Assembly: GCA_029298735.1 (NCBI GenBank)
Contig: JANSLP010000334.1
Location: 1-34,976 of the forward strand
DNA length: 34,976 nucleotides
Source: Ophiostoma sp. CBS 140.51
Lineage: Eukaryota; Ascomycota; Sordariomycetes; Ophiostomatales; Ophiostomataceae
Reading direction: 5' to 3'
Positions 1-10,728 of this stretch are shown here, one piece after another. A model generated the notes under the pieces. The model was given only the letters and a program-made list of their open reading frames with translations. It did no database searches and was not told the origin of the DNA. The first letter of the stretch is position 1; every line of letters starts with the position of its first letter. The translations under genes were made by a program, and so were the position numbers.

Positions 1-1089
1 GTCACCGACCCAACTACTAATCCGCCGATTACTGGTTTAACTAGGGGAGAGCGGACGGGATCCCGTGTTCTCCAGTATCTGTGGCCGTACGTGAAAGACC
101 ACTATATTATAGCTGCTTATGTGGTGCGCTGCAAGGTGACAGTGACGGCCGTGCATTCCTATTTACCCCTGTGTGGATTTTCAGAACTCTACCACGACGT
201 ACACTCACTTACACCAAAAACAGGAACAACAATAAGAACAAGAGCAATTCAACAACGACATCTTCCTTACGTGTACTACTCTTCTTCTTCTACCCATTCA
301 AGGTTTGAGCCTCTTTTGTCATTAGTCATCGCTATGGGCCAGCAGTATGCAAATCGCGCGTGACACGTGCCCAAAGGCAAGTTACCCAAGAACAAGAACA
401 GGAACTCTAATATTTATTTCGCCCCTTCAATGTTTACGTATTTATTTAAACACCTGGCACGAATTCTCTTTCTCCTCTCTTGTTTTTCCCACCGCGCACG
501 ATTTCACTCACTCTTCGACAGTTCGCTGACAGCTCGATGACAGTTTGCTTTTTTGCTATCCGTCTCTCCCCTCACACCCCTTTTCGATTATCCTCTCTCT
601 TTTCCGTTTTCGCTCTTCTATCTTCATACAACGCACTACACTCTTTTTTTCTCTCCCTACCCCCTCGTCGACAACATTCACTATCGTCGCCCAATCAGCC
701 ACATCCTCACCTCGCAGCCGCATGAGCAGCTTTCCGGCGATCCTTGATGCTTTGAATCTTTTCTAGTTTTCGCCCACGCTCCGCCCGTTCGCACAAACCG
801 AGAAGAGACGACAAGGAGAATTGCCGGCGGGGGAGGACAGCAAGCCGTGCTCTCGTCTGTTTTAGTTGCTTGCCTTGTTCTGTTTTTAAGAGTCAAGCCT
901 CAATTTGTGCTCCTTGATTTTTTGGGGACCTTTCCCAGATTGACCGCCGACGTCTCTCTGCCAGTTCACCAGAGTCTACTAGACGTTTATCTCCTGTTGG
1001 CCTTTTGATTGGCGAAACTAAAATGGCGGTCCTCATTCCGGAAAGACGTAAAAAGACAGCGCAGCTCTACCGAGACGGACGCTTCGGAT
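1..1089. other. Intergenic region with pyrimidine-rich tract, no gene supported
   Basis: No convincing coding sequence is seen. The overlapping short open frames here are of low complexity and lie in several frames at once. From about 465 to 690 the plus strand is strongly C/T-rich, which is typical of a fungal promoter or 5' leader. It would fit the former leader of the decayed plus-strand gene whose first ATG is at 1090. Confidence 0.5.
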
Positions 1090-1560
1090 ATGTCGAACAA
1101 GACGGCGAAGACGACAACCACCATCTCGTCCATTGACGAAGCCAAGGAAGAAGACGAAGCTAAAATAGCTCCTACACACTCTGTCCTGCCCCTACTCGAG
1201 CCCCCAAGCGAGTTTGAAGCGAAGTACTACTACTACACGTTCGGCTCCCACCCGCGCCTGGTCGGTCGGACATCGTCGGGCACGACGCCTTGGTGGCGCC
1301 TGGTCAAGAACGATGAGGAGACCAAAGTGCTCGAGATCGAAGCAGCCCGTTGGGGACCTGCAACGGGCCTGGACACAGCAACGTCGTACGGACGTGTCGA
1401 CAAGCACCCATTCACTAGTGCTGGGAATCAAAGATGCTGCAGCGCGTCGGGGATGCTCTCGGGGTCCTCGATTTCTCGTCCATTAACGTGCTTCGCATAG
1501 GCCGGACGCGGGTGCCGCATTCGGAACGCCCGGTCGTTGTTTTAGGTCGGGTTCAATCCC
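1090..1560 (+). pseudogene. Decayed fragment of a fungal protein family (YYYY...RPRLV-type N-terminus)
   Basis: An ATG at 1090 opens a frame encoding an S/T/E-rich start followed by a tyrosine run and the segment YYYYTFGSHPRLVGRT, then TTPWW. From memory this resembles the N-terminus of a family of fungal hypothetical proteins, some of which carry a trypsin-like domain further on; this is unchecked. The frame runs to a stop at 1500, but the protein-like reading jumps to another frame near 1421. Adding one base there would read AWESKMLQRVGDALGV and then FSSINVLRIGR, a likely conserved core. A further frame change follows near 1545, and the similarity fades after about 1560, where a minus-strand remnant lies. 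At least two frameshifts and no intact C-terminal domain make this a pseudogene. The extent is approximate and the family assignment tentative. Confidence 0.45.
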
Positions 1561-1689
1561 GTCCTGCTGCAGCCTGTACAGCGGCTTTTGGGTCCTCGAG
1601 CAGCTTCTTGACGATGCCAAGAACCAAGGCACCACTTTCGTCGATGTTTTGAACAAAGGGTGTTGTCTTTGGGGCGTATGATGGCGCCA

Positions 1690-2346
1690 AAGTCGCATGT
1701 CAAGCAGCTCCTGGAATATTCGATCAACAGAGAAACGGATTTGTAGCGCATTTGATGCAGGGGATGAAAACAAAGAAACCGGCTTATTCGTGTGCAAATA
1801 AACAGGAGAAACCAGCGGTCGTCATCGAAGATCGGAAAGAGGACATATTCGTAGTCGGCCAGCTTCGGGGGCCTTTCCTTCATCTAATGCAGCCTAGATA
1901 CCTCTGTCTCGAAGAGTTTTGTAAAACCAAGGGGCAACGGCGTGCATTGACTTCTCTTGACCGCGTTCTTTGATGAGACGCACGGTTGTCATCACAACGT
2001 CGAATTCGTTCAATCCTTTGGACTGAACTCGCAGAAGGTCAAGAACAAGCGGGTTCCTGGGAGTTGTAGGTACCGAGCTCATGGCGCTCCAGTTTTTGGT
2101 CCCGAGTGCGATGTCGCCTCAAAGTTTGGGCCTTGCCGCACAGGCCGCCGATGCAACGGCTTGGAGGCTTCCCTCTTTATGACACTTGCGCCCGGCGGAC
2201 CATCCGGCATTCTCACCGGTGCCTTCTGCGGGTGCGCACAGGGAGGAGGGGCGGAGCGACGGAGGGAGGCTTGGGTGGAGGCGGCGGTGGAGACGGCGGC
2301 CGGGGGGGAAGGTGAGGTCTTGATGGCCTAGTAAGGGAGCCTGCAA
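1690..2346 (-). pseudogene. Decayed Ulp1-like (C48) cysteine protease fragment
   Basis: On the minus strand one frame is open from 2346 to 1894 except for a single TGA near 2118. It contains KGLNEFDVVMTTVRLIKE followed by APWFYKTL, which resembles the substrate-entry part of Ulp1/SENP-type SUMO proteases (pattern WLND..V......L...F, then a phenylalanine-rich strand). The reading ends in TAG at 1894-1896 and resumes in another frame from about 1883 with DYEYVLFPIFDDDRWFLLFI. That matches the strand carrying the catalytic histidine (typically YVLIPI....HW.L..I), but the His position is Arg (CGC; one transition from CAC). The Asp and Cys regions cannot be recognised. One internal stop, a frameshift and the lost His indicate a dead copy. 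Such proteases occur as host genes, as fungal families and in some DNA transposons; the origin here is unknown. The assignment rests on motif recognition alone. Confidence 0.42.
2241..2318 (+). other. G-rich tract with quadruplex potential
   Basis: About 78 bases contain repeated G-runs: GGG, GGGG, GGG, GGG and a run of seven G, separated by short loops. This composition can form G-quadruplexes. It lies in the low-complexity proline/arginine-rich part of the minus-strand protease remnant, so it may only reflect that composition. Confidence 0.35.
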
Positions 2347-2390
2347 TGTTTGTTGCCTCTTTTCGCCGCCGCGGTGTGCCGCCTGTCACA

Positions 2391-4181
2391 GTCCAAGAAT
2401 GCTTCTTGAAACCATGTTGTGGAGGGATGTAGCTTTGCTAGCATGCAATGGTTGTCTCGTGCCAATGCCGGTTAGGAAAATTTTCGTGCAATATCGTGAA
2501 GTCACACGACATTGTGCTTGTATCGTAGCTCGGTTAGTCGGAGAGTACCCAGCAGGAAAGAAACATCGCTGTGTTGAATTTGCTAAAAATCTTGACCGTG
2601 ATGTTCTTTCCGGTGGCCTCAGTAGGCGGAGATCGAAGGGTTGATGGGATATGTGATACCGGGAAAGCTTGCACAGAAGATGCATCCCAATTCTTGGTCG
2701 AAGCGAAGGTCGAGATGCCTATGCACGTTGTCCACGCTCTTGGTACCGGCCAAGTCTGACTGATGTGCAAAGATCAAACGAGAATGTTTAGACGAATGCA
2801 GAACATGCCCTCAAGGGTATCGAAGATGTGGGCGGGCCTGCAGAAAGAAGGCTTTGTCTTTGTTGGAAATAATAAACAAAGCCGTGTCATGTTGATGGGA
2901 AAGGAAGCGAGAGATTGAAAGTCGGACAGGAAATGTCTGAAAAGGAAAAGGAGGAAGGGGAGGAAGCAGTTTTTTTCGGGCCATATACAAGTAAGATACA
3001 GATAAAAGTGACTCCAAGTCCAAAGGTAGAAGGCGCGATGCGTTTTGAGAAGAAAACGGAAGGAGCCACCAGGTACGACGTATTCACCAAACAGACGCGT
3101 GCCTTTCCTAAATGTGAAAAGCCACAAAAGGCACCTGCTCTCTGGTGACCAGTTTTGGGTGCCATCATAATTACGGGACGATTAGCAGCATCAATTCTCT
3201 TCCATAATCATCACCAATTCTTTCCCATCGCATCGCATCACCACAATAGCGCTCCACAGCCTTGTAGCTTTGCGAGGCCATCTCACAACATCCGAGGACC
3301 GACAGGCGGCGCATCCCTTGCTCAAATTGGGGCAGGGCAAAGAAGAAGAGATAAACCGAGATACAACAAGAGCTCAAAAAGAGCTATTGAACTCCAAAAG
3401 GACCGTTTTCAATCGGCCAGCTGGCTCGTTCTTCTTGGCTTTCCGGAAACAAACTATCACTCTGGTCTTCTGCCACTCTGAGCCCCCACAAAGAAAGTCA
3501 ACCCTGAGTTCGATAACGCCTCCTCATCTCCTGTTGGTTGAAAAACAGTAAGTGTCGTCCAACGATCCAGAAAACGCGCCGCGCAACGCCAGTTTCCCCT
3601 CCCTGTCTGGGACTAGCGCGGTATAGATCACGTGCAGACCGCCCATCTGTCCATATCCAGCAGTACCAACGAGTGACAGGGGGCCCAGACCCAGGGACTG
3701 GCAGGGCCAAGTCAACACGAGTTCCACCACCCCGTCCCTCCTTGGAGAAAAGCACTCGTGTGCCCTTCCTGGCTCCTTCCCTGGCTCCTAGGCACGGCTT
3801 TTTGCGAGCATCGACCCTTCTCTTTTTCTCCCCTACCTACAGCCCTCCTCATTTTCCATCACACAATTTCTTCTTTTGCGTCTGGATTTCGAAAACCAGC
3901 ATCGCATCCTTTTGCGTCAACATTGAGGAAGAGCCCGCGCCAAGGCCATTCCACTTTTTCCGACCGTCGCCTTTCTGTCTGCCCATCAGTGCACCCCAGT
4001 GCGTTGGATTGCGACCCCTTTTTTTCTCCCACCCGCCTATTTTCGCCGCCTCTATCTTAATTTGGCTGCCTTTCGAACAACCACCGCTTTTCCAATCCCG
4101 CTTCTTCTCCGAACCCGGCTCGGCCAATCTTTTCACGACAACCACAACACTACCCGACGACACACACACACACAAACAACC
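2391..4181. other. Intergenic region: upstream region and leader of VPS74
   Basis: No gene is supported. The short open frames at 2399-2770 and 2887-3168 overlap in several frames and show no recognisable domain. A consensus 5' splice donor (GTAAGTG, from 3549) lies upstream of VPS74 and could mark a leader intron, but no acceptor could be fixed. From about 3770 to 4180 the strand is C/T-rich, as expected of a VPS74 leader. It ends in a (CA)7 run (4161-4174), eight bases before the start codon. Confidence 0.5.
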
Positions 4182-5410
4182 ATGTCGGCTACCACAACGA
4201 CGTCGGGCCTGACCAGACGAAGGGGCGGCGGTGGTGGCGGTGCTTCTGCTGCGGGCGCAAACAGCAACGGCGCAGACGCTTCGGACCCCAGCAAGGACAG
4301 CGCGCCGGAGACGAGCTACGAGCAGGGCGACAATGGACACAAGATAGCATTCGATCCTCGCGATCTTAGTGAGAGCGCCGAGCGCAGCAAGCAGCCCAAG
4401 CTCACGCTGATGGAGGAGGTTCTGCTTCTGGGCCTTAAGGATAAGCAGGTAGGTTGACGATGGCATCGAGAGGCGGACATTGAACAATTGGGGCGGACAT
4501 CATTTTGTCCATCCCGGCCCAATTCCCTCCCCACTCTCATCTAACACACTCCACCAGGGCTACCTCTCTTTCTGGAACGACAACATCTCCTATGCCCTGC
4601 GCGGCTGCATCGTCCTCGAACTGGCCTTCCGCGGCCGCATCAGCATGCAAAAGGACCCGGCCCGCCGCCGCTTCCCCCTATCTGACCGCGTCATTGAAGT
4701 GATCGACGACACCCTCACCGGCGAGGTCCTGCTGGACGAGGCCCTCAAGATGATGAAGGCCAGCGAGAAGATGAGCGTCAGCGCGTGGATCGACCTGATG
4801 AGCGGCGAGACCTGGAACCTCATGAAGATAGGCTACCAACTGAAGCAGGTTCGCGAACGTCTGGCCAAGGGTCTTGTCGACAAGGGTATCCTGCGGACAG
4901 AGAAGCGCAACTTCTTGCTCTTCGACATGGCCACCCACCCCGTCGCCGATGGCGGTGCCAAGGAGGAGATCCGCCGCCGCGTCCGCAACGTCCTGACCCA
5001 GCGCACCATTGTCCTGCCCGCCTCCCAGTTCTTGCCCGAGGACCTTGAGTTCCGCAACCTGCGCACCATTGCCATGGTGTGCGCCGCCTACGCCGCCAAC
5101 GTCCTGGAGAACGCGCTGAGCACACTGGGCCACGAGGCGCGCGAGCGCGCCTTTGCCCAGACCGACGAGCTGCTCAACGAGTACAGCGTATGGCCCTTTA
5201 CACGCAAGGCTACCAGCCACGGCATCGGTGCCAATCTACCACAGGTGATTGCAGAGGTAAGTTCACACGGAATCGACGCGAGCTTCATGGAGATTGCAAA
5301 TGGCTAACATTTTGTCACAGGAGATCGCCAAGGCCAAGGACAAGGAGCTTCAGCTGGAGGTCGTCGCCGCATGCCTGAACGTCTTCACTAGACTCGACTC
5401 GATTCTGTAG
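4182..5410 (+). CDS. VPS74: Vps74/GOLPH3 family Golgi PI4P-binding protein (three exons)
   Basis: This is the fungal GOLPH3 orthologue. It is a peripheral Golgi protein that binds phosphatidylinositol 4-phosphate and retains glycosyltransferases by linking them to COPI. Exons are 4182-4448, 4558-5256 and 5321-5410. Introns of 109 and 64 nt have GT...AG ends; CTAAC branch sites are seen before both acceptors. The protein is 351 residues, close to yeast Vps74 (345). Residues 12-14 form the N-terminal RRR cluster that in yeast contacts COPI. The helical GPP34 domain runs from about 73 to the end and includes LSFWND and YALRGC. The four PI4P-binding residues known in yeast (Trp88, Arg97, Lys178, Arg181) align with W95, R104, K185 and R188. 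The conserved block ending in NFLLFDMATHP is intact. The ATG at 4182 was chosen because the longer upstream frame has no ATG. The C-terminus LDSIL is encoded by the last exon. There are no lesions. Confidence 0.96.
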
Positions 5411-6296
5411 CGTCTGAATCGCTAGAAGGACTGGTCACAGCGTGTGCTCGCTTTTGAAACGAAACCCCGAAAAACAAAAGAAACTTGAGACACCCTGGAC
5501 GGCTACGAGACCTCATCTCCGAACGAATTTCTTCACAGCGCCACGATACGAACGAACCTACAATATCCAGATATCGATTTTCTACCATGTCTTCGTTGCC
5601 TTTTGCAACACAAATCGGCCACAAATACAAATAGTGCATGTCAAGTACGATGGTTGGGCGGCCGATGGTGACAAGGCTGGAGATGGTGCATTTTGTAACG
5701 GCTGAGGGCATCTCGTTGCTGCGGTGAACGCACAATATTGTCTTTTGCTGAGCGGCCGGGGGAGGGGCTCGAACGGGGCTCTTCTTCCTAATTGATTCCT
5801 TGATGCGGCCTTCTCTCTATTTCTCATTTCTTCGCGCTTTATGTTCACTTTTATATTTTGTTCTTTTCCGCTTTATTTTTCTGTTGCGTTTTCTCCCGTC
5901 TCTGCTTTTTCTTTGGAAAGGAAAAAAGAATACACAAAACCTCTCGTTTTATTACAAATGGACAATGGGCGTTATTTAATTTTCCCTTATATTTACAACT
6001 ATTTGAACACTTCAATCTGCCTTCTTTACAAGTGAAACTTCACGATGTAGTTCAGTCGGTAGCAAAAGACGTATCAAGTTGATGAGTAAAAGCAAGTAAC
6101 TTTTTATATATGACGCTATTCGCATAAAAACAATCAATGATGATAAAAATGAGGAATATGGATGATGATGGAGGAAATGACACGCCGGAACGCCTCCTGA
6201 ATATACAAGAAGGGAATAATAAAGAGGGACCAACAAGGAAGGAAGGAAAGAGCAAAAGACAAAAATATAAAGAACAGCAGAAAGTATACGTCTCGT
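5411..6296. other. Convergent intergenic region (3' UTRs of VPS74 and SURF6)
   Basis: This AT-richer stretch separates the facing stop codons of VPS74 and the SURF6 gene. It must carry both 3' untranslated regions and polyadenylation sites. Several A/T-rich stretches (for example around 5930-6000 and 6100-6230) could serve, but no single poly(A) signal can be assigned. No coding sequence is supported. Confidence 0.6.
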
Positions 6297-8514
6297 CTAC
6301 TTTCTCCGGCCGCCAAAGGACGAGCCCTCGAAGCCGGGCCGGCCGCCCTTACTCTTACCGCTGCCCTGCTTGGCCTTCTTCGACAAACCGGCGCGGTGCA
6401 GCATCTTGTCCTCTTTCCGCTTGCGCAGGTTGTCCTCGCGCTTCTTCTGGCGGTCCTGGATCGACTTGGTCACGCCGTCCTTGCGCTCGCTCCACTCGCG
6501 TTCGCTCTTCTTCTTGGCCTTTTCCTTGCGCTTGATCGCCTTCTTCAGCATCTGCTCCGTCGAGTGGCGCGCGCCCTCGGTGACAATGGCGCCCGAAGCA
6601 GCGGCAGCGGCCGTCAGGCCGCCACCGTCACCACGGCCGACACCCTCGGCACGCTTCCGTGCCGCCAGCCACCGCTCCTTCTCCTCGACCTCTTTGCGCT
6701 GGGCGTCGTCCATCTTGGCAAGACGCTTCTTCTGCGACTCGAGGCGGGCCAGCTGTGCCTTGACATCGGATGCGGCCGGGCCCTTCTTCTTGGCGCCGCC
6801 CTCCTTGATGTATGTCAGGTCGCGCGACATCTGGGCACCGTCGGCGAAAGCAATGCGGCCGAAAGAAAAGTTGGTCTCAATCTCGCCAGCGTCGTCGTTG
6901 TTGGCGCCGCCCTTGATGCTGCTGCTGCTACCTAGCTGAACAAGCGGCGAGTCGCGTGCCGAGGCAATGGCCTCTTCGCGTTTGCGGTCCTCCTCAAGAC
7001 GGGCAGCCTTGCGCAGCTCCTTCTTGTGTGCCTTGCGCTCGACCTGCTTCTGGCGGCGGGCCTCGATCAGCTGCTGGCGGGTGCGGATGACGTTACCAGC
7101 GCTGTCGAGCTCGTCGACGTCGGCTTTGCGAGCGGCGCGGAGTGCCTCAATGCGGGCAGCGAGGCGTGCACGCAGAGCGGAGGTGTCGGCGGGAACCTGA
7201 AGCTTGCTCTTGGGCGGTGTGCCAGAGGTCGCGGAGGCGGTATCGTTGGTGGCGTCCAGCAGAGATGTAGAGAAGTTTGCGGGAATGGAAACGGAAGAGA
7301 TGGAGGTAGTAGTGCTGGAAGACTCCTTGGCTTCGGTAGACGGGAGAGGAGTGTCAAAGGTGTCGGAAGGAGCGGGAGATGGCGAAGACGGTGCGGAGGG
7401 GACATCCTCATCGCCAAGCAGAGCAGCAAACCCGACGCCAGACTGCAGGCCGCCGTTGTCTTGGTCATCATCCTCGTCGTCATTCTCGATGTCAGAATCG
7501 GTCTTGGCTGCCGCCGGGACCTTGGCCTCCTTCTTTTCCTTCTTGTCCTTCTTCTCCTTCTTGGCGTCCTTTGCAGGTTTTGATGGCTCCTCGTCCTGGT
7601 CGGCCATTTCGACGTCCTCGCCCTGGGCAGCGGCCTTCTCAGACTTCTTCTTGCGCTTTTCGGCGCGCTTTTCGGCCTTGGCTTGCTTCTTGATCAGCTT
7701 CTTCTTCTGCTTCTCCGAAAGGTTGGCGTCGGCGAGGCTGATGCCCAGGTCCTCCTCCTCTTCGTCGTCCTCGTTGTCGTCTTCGTTGTCGTCCTCCCTT
7801 TCAGCGGCATCGGCCACTTTCTGCTTCTTGGCGGCGTTCTCGCCATTGACAGTCGTCTTCTTCAGGCCTTCACCAGGCTTCTCCTTGACGATGTCGCCGT
7901 CAATGCTGTCTTCGTCCTCGTCGTTCTGGGCCTCGTTATCGTTTTCGTCCTCGTTGTCCTCGTTGTCCTCGTTGTCCTCGTTGTCTTCGTTGTCCTCGTT
8001 ATCCTCCTCCTCCTCCTCCTCCTCGGCCTCGTCGTCACCGTCGGCGGCCCTTTTGCTCTTAGATTTGCTGCCCTGGGCACCACCACCACTGTTGCTCATC
8101 TCGGCGAGCTTCCGTTTGTTGCGAGCGGCGCGCTCCTCCATGACTTCTTTGACGCTCTTGTTGAGCTCGTTTTCGGGGTCGAGGTTGGCTCGGCGGGCGG
8201 CGTTCTTCTCTTCCTTGGTCTGCTTTTTCCGGCGCCATTGTTCCTGCAGGTTGATATGTGTGAGAAAGGTTGCCTCTGCGCGGTGTTGTCTCGTTGCTCA
8301 AAAGCTCATCGTCTGCCCGAATTGGTACTCACACTTGGCTCGTCTCCATTGCCATAGTACAGCTTGGCCGGGATCAGCGAAAGCAGGCCGTCAAAAGCCT
8401 TTGCATGCTCGCGCAGGCGGTCCTGAATATCAGAGTAAAATGGTTAGGTTGCTGTTCTTTTCCTTATGCAAATTGCCCCAAAAAAGAGCATACCTGCAGC
8501 GAAGCGTCCACCAT
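6297..8514 (-). CDS. RRP14: SURF6/Rrp14 family nucleolar ribosome biogenesis factor (three exons)
   Basis: This family acts in the nucleolus in assembly of the ribosomal subunits and binds rRNA. Exons on the minus strand are 8514-8494, 8422-8333 and 8243-6297. The 71- and 89-nt introns start GTATGC and GTGAGT, and the first has a CTAAC branch site. The product is 685 residues. Residues 1-75 match the SURF6 N-terminal domain (DRLREHAKAFDGLLSLIP, then QWRRKKQTKEEKNAARRANL). Residues 108-150 are almost all D, E and N, built on a repeated NED unit. Alternating K-rich and acidic stretches follow. The C-terminal SURF6 core starts near 392 (SALRARLAARIEALRAARKA), runs through long basic helices and ends in GRPGFEG...GGRRK, the usual family terminus. 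The start in exon 1 restores the conserved N-domain, which the first ATG of exon 3 would miss. It is longer than yeast Rrp14 because of the low-complexity middle. No lesions are seen. Confidence 0.94.
7951..8022 (+). repeat. In-frame 9-bp tandem repeat plus TCC run inside the SURF6 gene
   Basis: Six units of TCGTTGTCC (two with single changes) at 7951-8004 are followed by six TCC triplets at 8005-8022. On the coding strand they encode repeated NED units and a glutamate run. The unit is a multiple of three, so changes in copy number would alter the length of the acidic tract without breaking the gene. Confidence 0.85.
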
Positions 8515-9344
8515 CTTTGTGAATATGCGATGCTTCCTCGTTTATATATATTCGATCTTTGGTCGTGAATGCAAACAATGCGATTCGGTATATATATTGA
8601 ATATGCAAATGTAATGTCGAGCCTCGAGGTGTGGGTTTCTTCGTTTCGAGAGCAAAAAAGGCGTTGCGTCTACCGGGCGGCGGGAGGCTCGAAGAAGAGC
8701 AGAGAGGAGGTTGAACGGTCCTCCCAATTTTCCTCCCACTAATTTTTTTTTCTGCCGGGCCTTATTTTCTTCCTGCCTCACTACTTGCCCAGTAAAAAGG
8801 CGGTAAAGCATGGGCGGGTCCTCCGTATTTAGTAGTGGGCCCGCATCGTCTGTTGTTTGGCGCCCATTTCCTGCTCCCCGCTTTCGCCATTCGCAATCGG
8901 GTCACGTGCGATAAGAGCATTCTGGGCGAGTTTGTACGCTGGAAACCGCCTGGAAACTCAACCATTACAGCGGACAATAGCACGCCGAAGGCCCCTAAAG
9001 ACACAGATTTGCAGAATGTTGTAATTGCCATTTTCAGCCTAGCTCAAAAGCTTAATTCAACATTCTCCAGCAACCTTTCACGATGAATTAAATGTTTCTG
9101 GATGCACATTTGTATTTGACAATTATTCTTAAATTTTGTGATTATATCTCGAGTAGATACTTCAGACATCAAAAGTACTTTATCTGTCTCCCTCTTAAAC
9201 CCAGTCCCCTTATTCGAATAATAACGAAAGATATCTCACATTATGTTCTCATTCTCGCACCTTCCTCCCTTAATTGTGGCTAGCTGGCTGGATTTCGTCG
9301 GCCGTGTTAGTCTGGCGAGGCTGCGGCTGCCCCTCCAGCTGTAC
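8515..9344. other. Intergenic region between SURF6 promoter and the MFS pseudogene
   Basis: This holds the promoter and leader of the SURF6 gene (read leftward from 8514) and the 3' flank of the transporter pseudogene. It includes an AT-rich stretch at about 9040-9245. No coding frame with recognisable content is present. Confidence 0.5.
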
Positions 9345-10728
9345 TTATTTCTCATTCTGCTGGATAACACTAACGTCGGTAGAGCGGTGGCTGTCCATCA
9401 GGTCGCGCTTGAAGACATTCACGTAGACGGGGTAGGCAAAGGCCAGGACATAGCCCATCATGGGGATAGTCATGGCGATGTGAGCATCGCGGCGGTCAAT
9501 GACGGCACCAGTCATGGCAGGGAAGGCCATGCCGCCCGAGATGGCAGCGACAAGCAGCGAGCCACCAACTTTGGTGTGGCAGCCGAGACCAGGCAGGCCC
9601 AAGGTGAAGATGGTAGCAAAGCAGGCAGACTCGAAGCACAGCGCAAGGATGAGGATGGCAATCGAAGCGGTACCTGTGGTGGTGATGGCCGCAATGATGA
9701 AGATGACGCAAAGACAGAGGTACAGAGTCAGAATGTAACGCGGCTTGACGGTAGGGATCATCAACAGAAAACCAGCGACGAAACGGTTGAAGGCATACAA
9801 ACCCTGGCCAATGGCGAGCAAGTCGGCCGAGAAGTGTTACCAAGGATAACCAAGGTAAGATAGGGGGAGCAAAAGGTGCTCACAGGAAGTGGTAGAGTCG
9901 CAGCCGGCCTCCTCAAAGAAAGTGATAAAGTAGTTGGCAACGGCGACCTGGGCACCGACATAACAGAACTGCGACGAAACGGCATAGAACAAGTTGTACT
10001 GCTTGCGCAGCGGATCATTTTCAGACTTGCCAATCTGAGACTCGAGGAAATTTATGTCTGCATCGGTAATCTCGGGCATTGGAGCAAGGAAGAAGAGGAC
10101 AGCGAGCAGGGCAACGAAACCAGCCACACCCAGGTACACCCACTGGACGTTCTTGAGGCCCTAGTCGTTGTCGACAGTGTGGGCAAAGAAGACACGGGAT
10201 GCCCGCAGGGGCGCAACAAACGAGCCAACATCCTGGATAGCCTGAGCCAGGTTGAGGCGGATCTCAGAGTAGCGAGGAGGACCGCAGATGGACAGGAATG
10301 GATCAGCAGTAGTCTCAAGTGTCGAAAGTCCGGCACCGACAACAACCATGCTACCGCAGAAGCCACCAAAGGAGCGCTTCACACCCGAGGACCAGAAGAG
10401 AAGACATCCAACAACCAAAACGGCAAGGCCTGTCATAAAAATGAAATGGGAACCGAAGCGACGCAGGATCCAACCGGAAATGGTGGGTGGGCAGATAAAG
10501 TAAGCACCAAAGTAGGTCGACGACAGGCTAGCAGACATGCTAGAGCTTATGTTGAGTGTTGACTGGAAGTGCGAGTTGAGGACATAGAGAAGACCGTAAG
10601 CGAAACCCCAGAGAAAAAAAGAGGATGGAGACGAGGAAGTTGGGCAGGAGCGACTGGCGAGTGGTCAGATTGACGGCACTGGTGACGGTGTCGTCTGCCA
10701 CGGTAATCTTGCGGCGGTAGAAAGGCAT
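9345..10728 (-). pseudogene. Inactivated FucP-like sugar:H+ symporter (MFS), three lesions
   Basis: When read across its lesions, the sequence is a typical fungal member of the FucP (L-fucose/glucose/galactose permease) branch of the major facilitator superfamily, a plasma-membrane sugar importer of about 440 residues and 12 membrane spans. Conserved blocks include STYFGAYFICPP, SFGGFCGSMVVVGAGLSTLE, GPPRYSEIRLNLAQA, KNVQWVYLG and AIGQGLYAFNRF. The start is ATG at 10728 and the stop TAA at 9347-9345. Lesion 1: a run of seven T (coding strand, 10614-10620) where six would read LFFLWGFAYGLLYVLNS. Lesion 2: TAG at 10163-10161, where relatives usually read a residue such as Gln before GLKNVQW (CAG to TAG is one transition). 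Lesion 3: a 57-nt intron (9883-9827) has a good GTGAGC donor but ends CGG instead of CAG, and it contains an in-frame stop. The rest is well preserved, so loss looks recent. The exact substrate cannot be told. Confidence 0.85.

Noticed and set aside
1545..1566. tRNA T-arm-like sequence (GGGTTCAATCCCG)
   Set aside because: The stem does not extend to a proper 5-bp T-arm, and no acceptor, D or anticodon arm fits around it. It lies in decayed coding sequence.
7204..8568. 454-codon plus-strand open frame opposite the SURF6 gene
   Set aside because: It is the reverse of the acidic/basic repeats (Ser/Leu-rich), with no ATG-based conserved start. The minus strand has a complete, conserved SURF6 protein.
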